Origin: Flavobacterium hydrocarbonoxydans
GTDB lineage: Bacteria; Bacteroidota; Bacteroidia; Flavobacteriales; Flavobacteriaceae
Length of the DNA: 64,000 nucleotides
Assembly (NCBI RefSeq): GCF_009789235.1
Contig: NZ_WSTB01000007.1
Coordinates: forward strand, 62,001-126,000
Reading direction: 5' to 3'
How positions within the stretch are numbered: the first letter of the stretch is position 1; each line of letters starts with the position of its first letter. Positions 8,118 through 16,678 of this stretch are shown here, in pieces. Both the position numbers and the translations under genes were made by a program. The notes beneath the pieces were generated by a model, which was not told the origin of the DNA, ran no database searches, and saw only the letters and a list, made by a program, of their open reading frames with translations.

Positions 8118-9062
8118 ATGACAGACAATTCAGAAAAAACCAATTTACATCCTAGAAATCTTCATCGTTCCCGATATGATTTCGCACAGCTTATTCTTAA
8201 TTGTCCCGAATTAAAAAATCATGTTGCCATAAACATTCATGGTGTCGAAACCATTGATTTTAGTGACCCGCAGGCAGTAAAAATGCTTAACAAAGCATTA
8301 TTAAAAACCTATTATAATATTCAAAACTGGGATATTCCTAAAAATTATCTCTGTCCTCCTATTCCGGGAAGAACAGATTATATTCATTATCTGGCCGATT
8401 TATTAACGGAAACTAACAACAGAATCTTACCTAACGGAGAGAATGTTTTAGGACTGGATATCGGAACGGGATCGAACTGTATCTATCCAATTTTAGGAAA
8501 CGCTATTTACGATTGGGCATTTGTAGGTACTGATACCGATGAAAAAGCCATCGCAAATTGCAGTAAAATAATCGAAGCCAATCCGCATTTAATTGAAGCC
8601 ATCAGTCTGCAGCAGCAAACCGAATCCCGCTTTATTTTCAAAAACATCATCACTCCTGAGGATCGTTTTACTTTTACGATGTGCAATCCGCCTTTTCATG
8701 CTTCCGAAGAAGAAGCGAATAAAAGTACGGTACGCAAAGTCTCAAATCTGAATCCAAAAGAGAAAAAACCAATTAATCCGGTTTTGAACTTTGGCGGACA
8801 AAATGCCGAATTATGGTGTGCTGGCGGCGAAATTGGTTTTGTAACCCAAATGATTTACGAAAGTGCCAAATACCCAATGCAGTGTTTGTGGTTTACCACT
8901 TTGGTTTCTAAAAAAGAAAATCTTTCGAGCATCTATAAAACGTTAAACAAAGTAAATGCAGCCACAATCAAAACAATTGATATGGCACAAGGGCAAAAAA
9001 CCAGCCGTATTGTAGCCTGGTCGTTTTTGAGTGAACCTCAGCAGAAAAAATGGTTTCTTTAA
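8118..9062 (+). CDS. rlmF: 23S rRNA (adenine(1618)-N(6))-methyltransferase RlmF
   Basis: A 314-aa SAM-dependent methyltransferase that methylates A1618 of 23S rRNA. The N-terminal LHPRNLHRSRYDF segment, typical of RlmF, is followed by the SAM-binding motif LDIGTGSN (about 113-120), GTDTDEKAI, and the catalytic NPPFH motif (about 190-194) of N6-adenine methylases. I chose ATG 8118 over the in-frame TTG at 8094 because that TTG falls within the -7 promoter box. The resulting length is normal for the family. It stands alone, with no operon partner evident. Confidence 0.92.
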   Translation: MTDNSEKTNLHPRNLHRSRYDFAQLILNCPELKNHVAINIHGVETIDFSDPQAVKMLNKALLKTYYNIQNWDIPKNYLCPPIPGRTDYIHYLADLLTETNNRILPNGENVLGLDIGTGSNCIYPILGNAIYDWAFVGTDTDEKAIANCSKIIEANPHLIEAISLQQQTESRFIFKNIITPEDRFTFTMCNPPFHASEEEANKSTVRKVSNLNPKEKKPINPVLNFGGQNAELWCAGGEIGFVTQMIYESAKYPMQCLWFTTLVSKKENLSSIYKTLNKVNAATIKTIDMAQGQKTSRIVAWSFLSEPQQKKWFL

Positions 9063-9083
9063 AATCGATTTCTTAAACGAAAG

Positions 9084-9115
9084 TTTGATTTTATAATTTG
9101 CTTTTGCTAGGTTTG
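9084..9115 (+). promoter_or_regulatory. Bacteroidota-type promoter (TTTG-N20-TAGGTTTG)
   Basis: A -33 TTTG at 9084-9087 and a -7 TAGGTTTG at 9108-9115 have a 20-bp spacer, one of the best two-element matches in the window. It serves the small membrane protein starting at 9142. Confidence 0.6.
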
Positions 9116-9141
9116 CGCTTTACAAAATACATTATATAACT

Positions 9142-9372
9142 ATGGCAGAGTACATTGGATATCTTGCATCAATTTTTATTGTTGGCGGTTTTTTGCTGAA
9201 AGATCTAAAAACAATACGCTTAATCAATCTGTTTGGATGTATTTGTTTTGTGCTTTATGGTATCTTTTTTAAAGATTACACAGACATACATCAATGGCTT
9301 TTGCCTGTGATTATTCCAAATGCTATTTTAGCATTTGTACAAATATACCACCTGACTTCAAAAAAATCCTAG
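9142..9372 (+). CDS. Small three-helix membrane protein, YgjV-like
   Basis: A 76-aa hydrophobic protein with three predicted membrane segments: about 4-22 (IGYLASIFIVGGFLL), 26-45 (RLINLFGCICFVLYGIFF) and 52-71 (WLLPVIIPNAILAFVQIY). The pattern resembles YgjV-type bacterial inner-membrane proteins. Such proteins have no established biochemical role. The strong promoter just upstream and normal codon use support it as a real monocistronic gene. Confidence 0.75.
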   Translation: MAEYIGYLASIFIVGGFLLKDLKTIRLINLFGCICFVLYGIFFKDYTDIHQWLLPVIIPNAILAFVQIYHLTSKKS

Positions 9373-9481
9373 AACAGTATAAGGAGCAAACATTGTAATT
9401 ATAATAATCTGGAATTAAATTCTGAAACAACAAATATTTGATTTATAGGTAAATTTAATCTCGAATTGAATTCTATCTATT

Positions 9482-10420
9482 ATGCCAAAAACATTGTTTA
9501 AATTTGTCTTTTTATTTTTAATTGTAAGCTGTTCATCTGTTAAAAAAGAAAAAATAGACGACTACGTTTTTAAGACTAAATCGGAAAAGAAAGCCTATAT
9601 AAAATCGTATGACAAAGCCCTGAAACTTTGGGATATTCCTTATACCGAAGAAAATATACCCACTAAATTTGGCACCGCTCATATTATAATTGCCGGACCT
9701 AAAAACGGAAAAGATTTGGTTTTACTCCACGGAATGGACGCCAGTTCGACTATGTGGTATCCCAACATCAAGGCATTGGCCAAAACACATCGGATTTACG
9801 CTATTGATTACATAATGGAACCGGGTAAATCTACGCTGACAACAAATCCGCTTTCCTCTGAAGAAATCGTAGTCTGGTACAATCAAATCTTCGATCATTA
9901 TAAGTTAAAAAACTTTGATATCGTCGCTGCTTCCCGCGGAGGCTGGATTGCAACGCTGTTGGCGACACAAAAGCAGAATAATATTGATAAAGTAGTTTTG
10001 CTAAGCCCTGCTCAGACTTTTGGTTACATAGACAAACCCAGAAAAACTTCTGCTGCCTTATTTTTAAAACTTTTTCCGAGTGAGAGAAAGTTTCAGAAAA
10101 CATTAAAAACCTTTTCTTATTATCCTCAGAAAATTAGTCCGGTTTACAAAAGACAATTTTATCTGGCGAATAAATATGCCAAATCAAATTCAAGTATGCT
10201 CCAGATGAAACCTTTTTCTGATGATGAATTAAAATCCATAACCAATCCTTTTCTGGTATTGATTGGCGATCATGATGTCATCAATTCTGACGACAGTCTT
10301 GAACGTGCTAAAGAATTTTTAGCGAACTGTAAAACTCAAAAATTAAAAGATGCCGGTCATTTTTTATCCATTGATCAGTCTAAAACGACCAATGAAGCTA
10401 TTGTGAATTTCCTTAAATAA
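9482..10420 (+). CDS. Lipoprotein alpha/beta hydrolase
   Basis: A 312-aa alpha/beta-hydrolase with an N-terminal lipoprotein signal (lipobox LIVSCSS, C17), so it is predicted to be membrane anchored. The oxyanion HG motif is at LLHGMD (81-86). The nucleophile elbow is AASRGG with S151, a variant of GxSxG with Ala at the first position. The acid is probably in IGDHDVIN and the catalytic His in DAGHFLS near the C-terminus. Substrate is unknown; esterase or lactonase activity is typical. It is isolated, with no clear operon partner. Confidence 0.85.
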   Translation: MPKTLFKFVFLFLIVSCSSVKKEKIDDYVFKTKSEKKAYIKSYDKALKLWDIPYTEENIPTKFGTAHIIIAGPKNGKDLVLLHGMDASSTMWYPNIKALAKTHRIYAIDYIMEPGKSTLTTNPLSSEEIVVWYNQIFDHYKLKNFDIVAASRGGWIATLLATQKQNNIDKVVLLSPAQTFGYIDKPRKTSAALFLKLFPSERKFQKTLKTFSYYPQKISPVYKRQFYLANKYAKSNSSMLQMKPFSDDELKSITNPFLVLIGDHDVINSDDSLERAKEFLANCKTQKLKDAGHFLSIDQSKTTNEAIVNFLK

Positions 10421-10816
10421 TAAAAACTTAGTCTTAATACTGCTAAAAATGTTTTTAAAAGACTTTAAACTACCTATTCTTAAAATAGTGTAAAAAAGTT
10501 ATTTTATTTTTTACCAAAGTAAGAATTTTAACATATTATTATGTAGTTTTACAGCTTTACAACACTCCTTTACATTAAATCTGTATTGTAAAATAGTAAA
10601 TAATACCACAAATAGTATTTATAAATTACTAACAATTAGATTAGTAAAAAGAAAATTATTTTACATAGTTCGCTTCTTTAGGGAACGAACATTCCTCCTG
10701 AACAAATTCTTAATCTTTCATTTTTTGATAATTTATAAAGGTATTCGATAACTTCCTTATAAATTATTTTTTGCTTTCAATTGAACTTCAAATCAAACAA
10801 ATAAAAATTGAAAATT
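10421..10816. other. 396-bp leader/intergenic region before TonB receptor, with a terminator-like hairpin
   Basis: An AT-rich gap with no open reading frame of note. A 13-bp stem with one bulged A lies at 10728-10741 (ATAATTTATAAAGG) and 10755-10767 (CCTTATAAATTAT), with a 13-nt loop and TTTTTG following, 49 bp before the receptor start. It looks like an AT-rich intrinsic terminator or attenuator. A weaker GTTCG...CGAAC pairing flanks 10669-10691. No convincing TAnnTTTG box was seen. Confidence 0.45.
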
Positions 10817-13800
10817 ATGAAAAAGGATTTACTAAAAACCCAATTGCTCGTTCGACTGACAAGAGCAACGCTATCGCCATTTGCCATAGCTATTATTTTA
10901 TCCAGTAGCAGTTTAAGTGCCGCTGAACTTACCAACTCAGAAACAAAACAAACTTTTATTTCTAAAAATAAAGAAGTCGATCTGGTAAAAGGAAAAGTAA
11001 CTGACGAAACAGGAGCCTCATTACCCGGCGTAAGTGTTTTGGTAAAAGGAACTCAAAAAGGAGCCGTTACAGATATTGACGGAAATTATACTATTGAAGC
11101 CAAAATTGGTGACGTTTTGCAATTTACTTATGTAGGCTTAGAAACTAAAACCGTTACTGTTGACGGCCCTATAGTAAATGTTGCTTTATCCTCCGGAAGT
11201 GGAGAAACGTTACAGGACGTTGTTATTATTGGTTCCCGTAATCCCACGAGAACGGTTACAGAATCGGCAGTACCTATTGATGTGATTGCCATGAAAGATA
11301 TTGCAACACAGGGTGCTCAAACCAATCTGAATCAGATTTTGAATATGGTAGCGCCATCCTTTACGTCAAATACCCAAACCGTTGCTGATGGTACGGATCA
11401 CTTAGACCCTGCACAGTTAAGAGGTTTAGGCCCGGATCAGGTATTGGTATTGGTAAACGGAAAAAGAAGACACACTTCCTCATTGGTAAACATCAACGGA
11501 ACTCCCGGAAGAGGCTCTGTAGGGACAGATTTGAATGCGATTCCATCTTTTGCATTAGAAAAAATAGAAGTCCTTAGAGACGGAGCTTCAGCACAATATG
11601 GCTCTGATGCGATTGCAGGAGTAATCAATCTGAACCTGAAGAAAAACACCAATAAGTTTGATATCAATTTGTTTACCGGAAGTAATTTTTCCAGAAATGC
11701 CAACGACCACAGAGGAGGAAATGATGGAAACCATTACCAGATTGACGCCAATTATGGTACTGATTTAGGGAAAGAAAAAAGTTTTATCAACGTAACCGGA
11801 AGCTTGCAATTGCGTGATGCTACGAGCAGAGCCAAGGATGCGACAGGAACTTTATACAATGCTTATAATGCCATTGAACAAAGAGCTTTTGAGGACGGAA
11901 TCAACATCAACTCTTTATTTGGGAATATTAACAACACCCCTAACACAACCCAGATTTTATCAACACTTAAAACCTATGCACCGGAAGTTGGCTATTTTAC
12001 AGATGATCAAAGAACCGCAATAAACGGAGCGACCACTATTAGTGAGATGCAGACCGCTTTGAATTTTGATGCTGCAGATGGTGAATTAGCCTACCGCAAT
12101 CTTCAGAGAAAAGATTATAATATGCGAATTGGGCAATCTTCTTTTGAAAGTGTTCAGTTCTTTCTGAATGCTGCTTATCCTATAACCGATAAATTGGAAG
12201 CTTATGTTTTTGGAGGTACCAGTTACAGAGAAGGCGAATCAGCAGGTTTTTACAGAAGACCTAACCAATCCAGATCGTACACGGGCTTGTATCTGAATGG
12301 TTTTTTACCGGAAATACATTCTACCATCAATGACCTTTCGGCAGCGGCTGGATTAAGAGGTACTATTTTTAGAAACTGGAATTTTGATTTGAGTAATACT
12401 TACGGAAGAAATGCCTTTGATTACAATATAGAAAATACAGTGAATGCTTCTTTAAGAGAAGAATCTCCTACTGAATTTGATGCTGGTGGTTTACGTTTTG
12501 CTCAAAACACCACCAACTTTGATATGAACAGAAAATTTGGTGCTTTAAACGTTGCTTTTGGAGCTGAATACCGTTATGAAATGTACGGAATCAATGCGGG
12601 AGTTCCGGATTCATACACTTTATATGATATTAATGGAGGTATTGCTTCTAATGATCCCAATAAAACCAATCTTTTAGTTACTGACTTTTTTGGAGCAACG
12701 AGAGCAGGCGGTGCGCAAGTTTTTCCTGGATATCGTCCAGTTGATGCGGTTAATGAAAAAAGAAATAGTGTCGCATTATACACTGATTTAGAATGGGATG
12801 TTACAGACAAATGGTTATTGAATGGAGCTGTACGTTTTGAAAATTATTCGGACTTCGGAAGTACTTTCAATTATAAATTGGCAACCCGCTATAACTTGAC
12901 AGATAATATCAATTTACGTGGTGCTTATTCAACAGGATTTAGAGCTCCTTCTTTACATCAAATTTATTATAGTTCAACTGCAACGCAATTTACAGGAGGA
13001 GTTCCTTATGAAGTAAGAACTTTTAATAATGACCAATCTGGTGCTGCAGGGCTTTTTGGTATTCCTAAATTAAAACAAGAAGAATCAACCAGTTATAGTG
13101 CAGGATTTACAGCTAAAATACCAGCTGCCAATATTACCATAACTGCCGATGCTTATTTTGTACAAATAGACGACAGAGTGGTTCTTACCGATCAATTTAC
13201 GCCTACTACAGCAACAAAACCTTTATATGATGCGGCTGGAGCCAATGCAGCCACTTTCTTTGCCAATGCTATTGATACCGAATCTAAAGGTATTGATATT
13301 GTAATCAGCAATAAACTGAATCTGAACGAAAACCTGACTTTGAAAAATGATTTATCAGGAACTTTTTCTAAAACACATCAGGTGGGCAACATTCATGCTT
13401 CTAAAATATTAGAAGAGGCAGGTCAGGTGAATACTTATTATTCGGAGTCTTCGAAAATTTATCTGGAAGAGGCTATACCAAGAGTAAAAGTAAATCTGAC
13501 AAACAATCTGACCTATAAAAAGTTTGATTTCTTTTTAAGAAACGTCTATTTTGGAGAAGTAACCGATCCAAACGTTGCAGATGTAAATGATGATGGTTTT
13601 GTAGGCGCTACAATCGTAAATGGTAAAGCAGTAGAAAACGAACACCCAGTTTGGGGAGCTAAAATTATCACGGATATGTCTGTAGGTTTTAAAATTACTG
13701 ATACTACCAAAATAATAGTGGGTGCCAACAATATTTTTGACATTTATCCGGATAAAAACTTAGGTCCGCAAACGGCAAAAAGAGCTAATGGTGTAGATGC

Positions 13801-13939
13801 TAACGGAAATGTAACCTACACAGCGACTGCTTCAGGTATCGATTTATCAAATGCAAATCAATTTGTATATTCAAGAAATGTTTCTCAGTTTGGGCAAAAC
13901 GGTCGTTTTGTGTTCGCGAGATTAAGTTTTAGTTTTTAA
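10817..13939 (+). CDS. TonB-dependent receptor, carboxypeptidase-regulatory-like domain type
   Basis: A 1040-aa outer-membrane receptor. A long N-terminal signal region ends near SLSAAE. The regulatory-like domain is at about 55-130 (VKGKVTDETGASLPGVSVLV). The plug starts near RNPTRTVTESAVPIDVI and contains LRGLGPDQVLVLVNGKRRH and LEKIEVLRDGASAQYGSDA, a classic iron-complex/vitamin-type plug signature. A large barrel ends in FARLSFSF. I used ATG 10817 instead of the in-frame TTG at 10808. There is no SusD or DUF4249 partner, so siderophore, haem or peptide uptake is more likely than glycan uptake. A terminator follows the stop. Confidence 0.93.
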   Translation: MKKDLLKTQLLVRLTRATLSPFAIAIILSSSSLSAAELTNSETKQTFISKNKEVDLVKGKVTDETGASLPGVSVLVKGTQKGAVTDIDGNYTIEAKIGDVLQFTYVGLETKTVTVDGPIVNVALSSGSGETLQDVVIIGSRNPTRTVTESAVPIDVIAMKDIATQGAQTNLNQILNMVAPSFTSNTQTVADGTDHLDPAQLRGLGPDQVLVLVNGKRRHTSSLVNINGTPGRGSVGTDLNAIPSFALEKIEVLRDGASAQYGSDAIAGVINLNLKKNTNKFDINLFTGSNFSRNANDHRGGNDGNHYQIDANYGTDLGKEKSFINVTGSLQLRDATSRAKDATGTLYNAYNAIEQRAFEDGININSLFGNINNTPNTTQILSTLKTYAPEVGYFTDDQRTAINGATTISEMQTALNFDAADGELAYRNLQRKDYNMRIGQSSFESVQFFLNAAYPITDKLEAYVFGGTSYREGESAGFYRRPNQSRSYTGLYLNGFLPEIHSTINDLSAAAGLRGTIFRNWNFDLSNTYGRNAFDYNIENTVNASLREESPTEFDAGGLRFAQNTTNFDMNRKFGALNVAFGAEYRYEMYGINAGVPDSYTLYDINGGIASNDPNKTNLLVTDFFGATRAGGAQVFPGYRPVDAVNEKRNSVALYTDLEWDVTDKWLLNGAVRFENYSDFGSTFNYKLATRYNLTDNINLRGAYSTGFRAPSLHQIYYSSTATQFTGGVPYEVRTFNNDQSGAAGLFGIPKLKQEESTSYSAGFTAKIPAANITITADAYFVQIDDRVVLTDQFTPTTATKPLYDAAGANAATFFANAIDTESKGIDIVISNKLNLNENLTLKNDLSGTFSKTHQVGNIHASKILEEAGQVNTYYSESSKIYLEEAIPRVKVNLTNNLTYKKFDFFLRNVYFGEVTDPNVADVNDDGFVGATIVNGKAVENEHPVWGAKIITDMSVGFKITDTTKIIVGANNIFDIYPDKNLGPQTAKRANGVDANGNVTYTATASGIDLSNANQFVYSRNVSQFGQNGRFVFARLSFSF

Positions 13940-13966
13940 GTTTTTGTTGTTTATTTACTAAGGCAG

Positions 13967-13997
13967 CCGTCAGCATTTATTTGCTGGCGGTTTTTTT
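13967..13997 (+). terminator. Intrinsic terminator of the TonB receptor gene
   Basis: A perfect 9-bp stem CCGTCAGCA / TGCTGGCGG (13967-13975 and 13982-13990, one G-T pair) with a 6-nt loop is followed by seven T residues. It lies 28 bp after the stop. Confidence 0.85.
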
Positions 13998-14042
13998 GTG
14001 GGAGTAGTCATTGAGATTGTGTAAACTCATTTTTTCAGCTTA

Positions 14043-14546
14043 CTCTACAAACTACCAAGCTCATTCTATAAACTACGAAGCTTACTCTACAGACTACGGA
14101 GCTCATTCTCTAAATTACGAAGCTTACTCTACAAACTACGAAGCTAATTCTCTAAACTACGAAGGTAATTCTCTAAGTTACGGAGCTTACTCTACAAACT
14201 ACGAGGCTCATTCTAAAAACTACAGAGCTTACTCTACAGACTACGAAGCTTACTCTACAAACTACGAGGCTCGTTAACAAACTTACGATGCTCACTAACT
14301 AAATTACCAAGGTTACTAACAACCTTACCACGCTCGGTAACAGACTTACCAAGCTTACTAACGAAATTACCAAGGCTACCAACAAACTTACCAAGCTCAT
14401 TAACAGACTTACCGAGCTTACTAACACACTTACCATGCTCGGTAACAAACTTTCGATGCTCGGTAACGAAATTACGACGCTAACTAACAAACTTACAATG
14501 CTCGGTAACAAGCTTACGACGCTCTCTTACGAAATTACACGGTCTT
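14043..14546 (+). repeat. 21-bp strict-phase tandem array A, 24 units, two subfamilies
   Basis: Twenty-four consecutive 21-bp units run without a single indel. Units 1-11 (14043-14273) follow the pattern YTCTACAAACTACG then AAGCTYA. Units 12-24 (14274-14546) follow CTAACAAACTTACC then AAGCTCG, the last being degenerate. Point differences are many, yet the spacing is exact. In the frame where type-1 units read as the heptapeptide STNYEAY, most type-2 units carry a TAA, so coding is not what preserves the period. The array sits between the convergent 3' ends of the TonB receptor and hxlR. Confidence 0.9.
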
Positions 14547-14923
14547 TTATTTATCACATTGTCTTTTTAGTTACTTATATCCAAAGTGACTTATCGTTGC
14601 GGGCACGGATTGCAAATCCGCGCTATCTTTGCGCATATCCGAGAGATCGGGTACGATTGCAAATGCGTGCTATCTTTGTAAGGTTCTTTGCAGCGCAATC
14701 TTGTCATTCCGTAGGAATCTTTTTATCGATGATTTAGCATACACCGAATGTCACCCTGCCAGGGTTCTTTTTCGAAACCAACATGTGATTTTCTATAAAT
14801 ATATCACCCCGCTGGGGTTGTTTGCGAAATGCAATTTTCTATAAATATGTGAATCCGCTAGGATTGGAAATCAGCGCTATCTTTTGTCGGGTTACTTTGT
14901 AGCTATCAGAGACGTAGGGATCA
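14547..14923. repeat. Dispersed-repeat cluster (GGATTGCAAATCCG hairpins; CCCGCTGGGG/TTTCTATAAATAT blocks)
   Basis: No gene is visible. 14599-14638 holds a GC-rich block around CGGATTGCAAATCCG (a short hairpin); a degenerate second copy is at about 14644-14683. The block recurs inverted at 16728-16766 and partially at 16909-16936 and 17701-17720. 14760-14850 holds TTTTTCGAAACCAACAT and TTTCTATAAATAT blocks around CCCGCTGGGG, with a partner at 16946-16990. These resemble REP-like dispersed hairpins. Confidence 0.75.
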
Positions 14924-15262
14924 CTATTTTCCGATGACTTTATTTCGATGAGCCAAACCCCAAAAATGAAGTTCGTCTATCACTTTTTCGAGAGACAAAC
15001 CGTGTGGAGTAATGGAATATTCAACCTTTGGCGGAAAAGTGTTATAAACTTCCCTGATGATAAGTTTATTCTCTTCAAGATTTTTCAACTCTTTTGAAAG
15101 TGTTTTATCAGTAATACCATTAACTTCTCGTGATATTTCCTTAAATCGTTTTGGACTTTCAGACAGCGAAAATAAGATCAGCAACTTCCATCTTCCTTCA
15201 ACAGCTTCAAGAGCATCTTTTATGGATAACATCGTTTTAGGACAACCCCCTTTTGACAGCAT
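14924..15262 (-). CDS. HxlR-family winged-helix regulator
   Basis: A 112-aa winged-helix protein of HxlR/YodB type. The N-terminal GGCPKT holds C7, at the position of the redox- or electrophile-sensing cysteine in YodB/HypR relatives. It is followed by VEGRWKLLILFSLSESPKRF and the recognition helix region GITDKTLSKELKNLEENKLI. It is divergent from a DoxX-type membrane gene, a common pairing in which HxlR represses the membrane protein and is inactivated by quinones, aldehydes or oxidants. Possible operators are the ATTTGGATAGT direct repeats in the shared promoter region. Confidence 0.9.
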   Translation of the reverse strand: MLSKGGCPKTMLSIKDALEAVEGRWKLLILFSLSESPKRFKEISREVNGITDKTLSKELKNLEENKLIIREVYNTFPPKVEYSITPHGLSLEKVIDELHFWGLAHRNKVIGK

Positions 15263-15288
15263 ATATTTTAAATTTTACGATACTCCCT

Positions 15289-15351
15289 ATTTGGATAGTG
15301 CTTTCCAAACTGGAAGTAATATCATTTGGATAGTAAAGGTAATTAAATTTG
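15289..15351 (+). promoter_or_regulatory. Divergent hxlR/doxX control region: two ATTTGGATAGT repeats and a -7 box
   Basis: ATTTGGATAGT occurs at 15289-15299 and again, identical, at 15324-15334, 35 bp apart. TAAATTTG (15344-15351) is a good -7 box for the DoxX gene, and the second repeat contains the TTTG (15325-15328) that would serve as -33, with a 15-bp spacer. A regulator bound there would block the promoter. HxlR binding is inference. Confidence 0.5.
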
Positions 15352-15374
15352 TATCCACACATAAAAATAATGAT

Positions 15375-15779
15375 ATGACAAGAGAACAGAAAACATCAAA
15401 AACAATGACCATTATCCTTTGGATTGCACAAGTGCTTTTAGCCGCAACCTTTATTTCGGGAGGAATAATGAAACTTTTTTATCCTCACGAGTTGCCATTT
15501 CCGTGGGTAAAAGAAAACGAAATTTTGGTAAAACTTACAGGGATTTTAGACCTGTTAGCGGGTATCGGATTGGTTCTACCTACACTTATTAATATCTACC
15601 CAAAACTGACCATTTATGCCGCTTACGGAACAATCATTCTGATGACCGCTGCAAGTATTTTTCATATTTCAAGAGGGGAAGCAAAAGACATTGGTTTTAA
15701 TGTTTTTGTGGCAATTACTGCTGTATTTATTGTATGGGGCCTACGAAGAAAAATAGCCTTCACTCCTGAAAAATTGTAG
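15375..15779 (+). CDS. DoxX-family membrane protein
   Basis: A 134-aa inner-membrane protein with four predicted helices: IILWIAQVLLAATFISGGIM, ILDLLAGIGLVLPTL, LTIYAAYGTIILMTAASIF and VFVAITAVFIVWGL. This is the DoxX/DoxD-like arrangement. DoxX-type proteins are linked to quinone- or thiol-related redox stress. I chose ATG 15375 because the frame upstream of it overlaps the divergent hxlR gene and lies upstream of the -7 box. Regulation by the neighbouring HxlR protein is likely. Confidence 0.87.
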   Translation: MTREQKTSKTMTIILWIAQVLLAATFISGGIMKLFYPHELPFPWVKENEILVKLTGILDLLAGIGLVLPTLINIYPKLTIYAAYGTIILMTAASIFHISRGEAKDIGFNVFVAITAVFIVWGLRRKIAFTPEKL

Positions 15780-15922
15780 CAGAGAACAGTTTTGGCGAAC
15801 TGCCAGGAGACTTTTATCAGGTTTATAATTCTTATGAAACAAAAAAATTGCGCAAAGTCTATAGAGACATTTGCGCAGATTTTCATAAGGAAGACATCGG
15901 GAAGCGGGGGATAAAACCAAAC

Positions 15923-16678
15923 TTAATTAACCTCGATTAAAATCTTATTAGATACCATTTTTCCATAAAAAATTTCATCTTCTTTTTTGATTATTTTTTT
16001 TTCTTCCATTTTTTGGAAATAAGGTTTTAAAAATTCCCTTTCTAGATTTAGCTCTAAATAAAATGAAAACCCCTTTTTTTGAATATCAAATCCTCCTAAA
16101 AAAGGATTTGCAATATCTGGATGATAATACTCATATATAGGAATTTTAGTTAAGTTAAAAACATAGTTTAATTTGATTTTTGACTTCGGAGGGATTTCTT
16201 TCAAATTCTCTCTAAGAAAATTCAATTCTAACAACCACTTTTGATTTTCATTAAATCCTAATTTTCTGTATGCTTTTTCAATTAAATTATAATTATACTC
16301 TTCAGTTTCAAACTGAATATTATCAAACAAATCGTCTTCAGTAATATCTAAACTTCCTTTAGATGGAACTTGCGTTATAAAATTATCATTTTCATCTTTT
16401 ATTCTTACTTCTAATAATATTTGTTCAACACTTCCTGAGCTAGTTACGATATTTTTATAACCTTGTTGAAATTCATACACACTAAGCGAGTTAGTACAAA
16501 TGGGTAAAACTAACGTTTTGTCACTAAGGTTTTCAATTTCGACAACTAGCAACATATCATTTGTATTTGAAATATTTTGATTTAATATCTTCAAAGAAAG
16601 CTCATTATTATTTTGAGCATTCATTGATGATATAAACATTATTAGCATTATTATTTGCTTAAAAACCATATTTTTCAT
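15923..16678 (-). CDS. Exported protein of unknown function
   Basis: A 251-aa protein with a signal peptide (about 1-21, cleavage near SSMNAQ). The mature part contains a beta-sandwich-like stretch (LLVVEIENLSDKTLVLPICT), reminiscent of intracellular proteinase-inhibitor or transglutaminase-like Ig folds that start this way. It gives no confident family match by eye. Codon use is more AT-biased than the neighbours. It lies in a repeat-rich accessory region between inverted copies of the GGATTGCAAATCCG block, so it may be an acquired gene. Confidence 0.7.
   Translation of the reverse strand: MKNMVFKQIIMLIMFISSMNAQNNNELSLKILNQNISNTNDMLLVVEIENLSDKTLVLPICTNSLSVYEFQQGYKNIVTSSGSVEQILLEVRIKDENDNFITQVPSKGSLDITEDDLFDNIQFETEEYNYNLIEKAYRKLGFNENQKWLLELNFLRENLKEIPPKSKIKLNYVFNLTKIPIYEYYHPDIANPFLGGFDIQKKGFSFYLELNLEREFLKPYFQKMEEKKIIKKEDEIFYGKMVSNKILIEVN

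Noticed and set aside
14011..14277. Plus-strand open frame through array A reading STNYEAY heptapeptides
   Set aside because: Starts with TTG without a promoter, exists only because the 21-bp unit lacks stops, and most type-2 units of the same array contain TAA in this frame.
14043..14546. CRISPR array for the 21-bp repeats (also considered for 27856-28062 and 43508-43864)
   Set aside because: Units are contiguous and there are no unique spacers of constant length between repeats, and no cas genes are present.
14299..14737. Other open frames across array A and the adjacent dispersed repeats, on both strands
   Set aside because: Low-complexity translations of repeat DNA; no start context, codon bias or family match.
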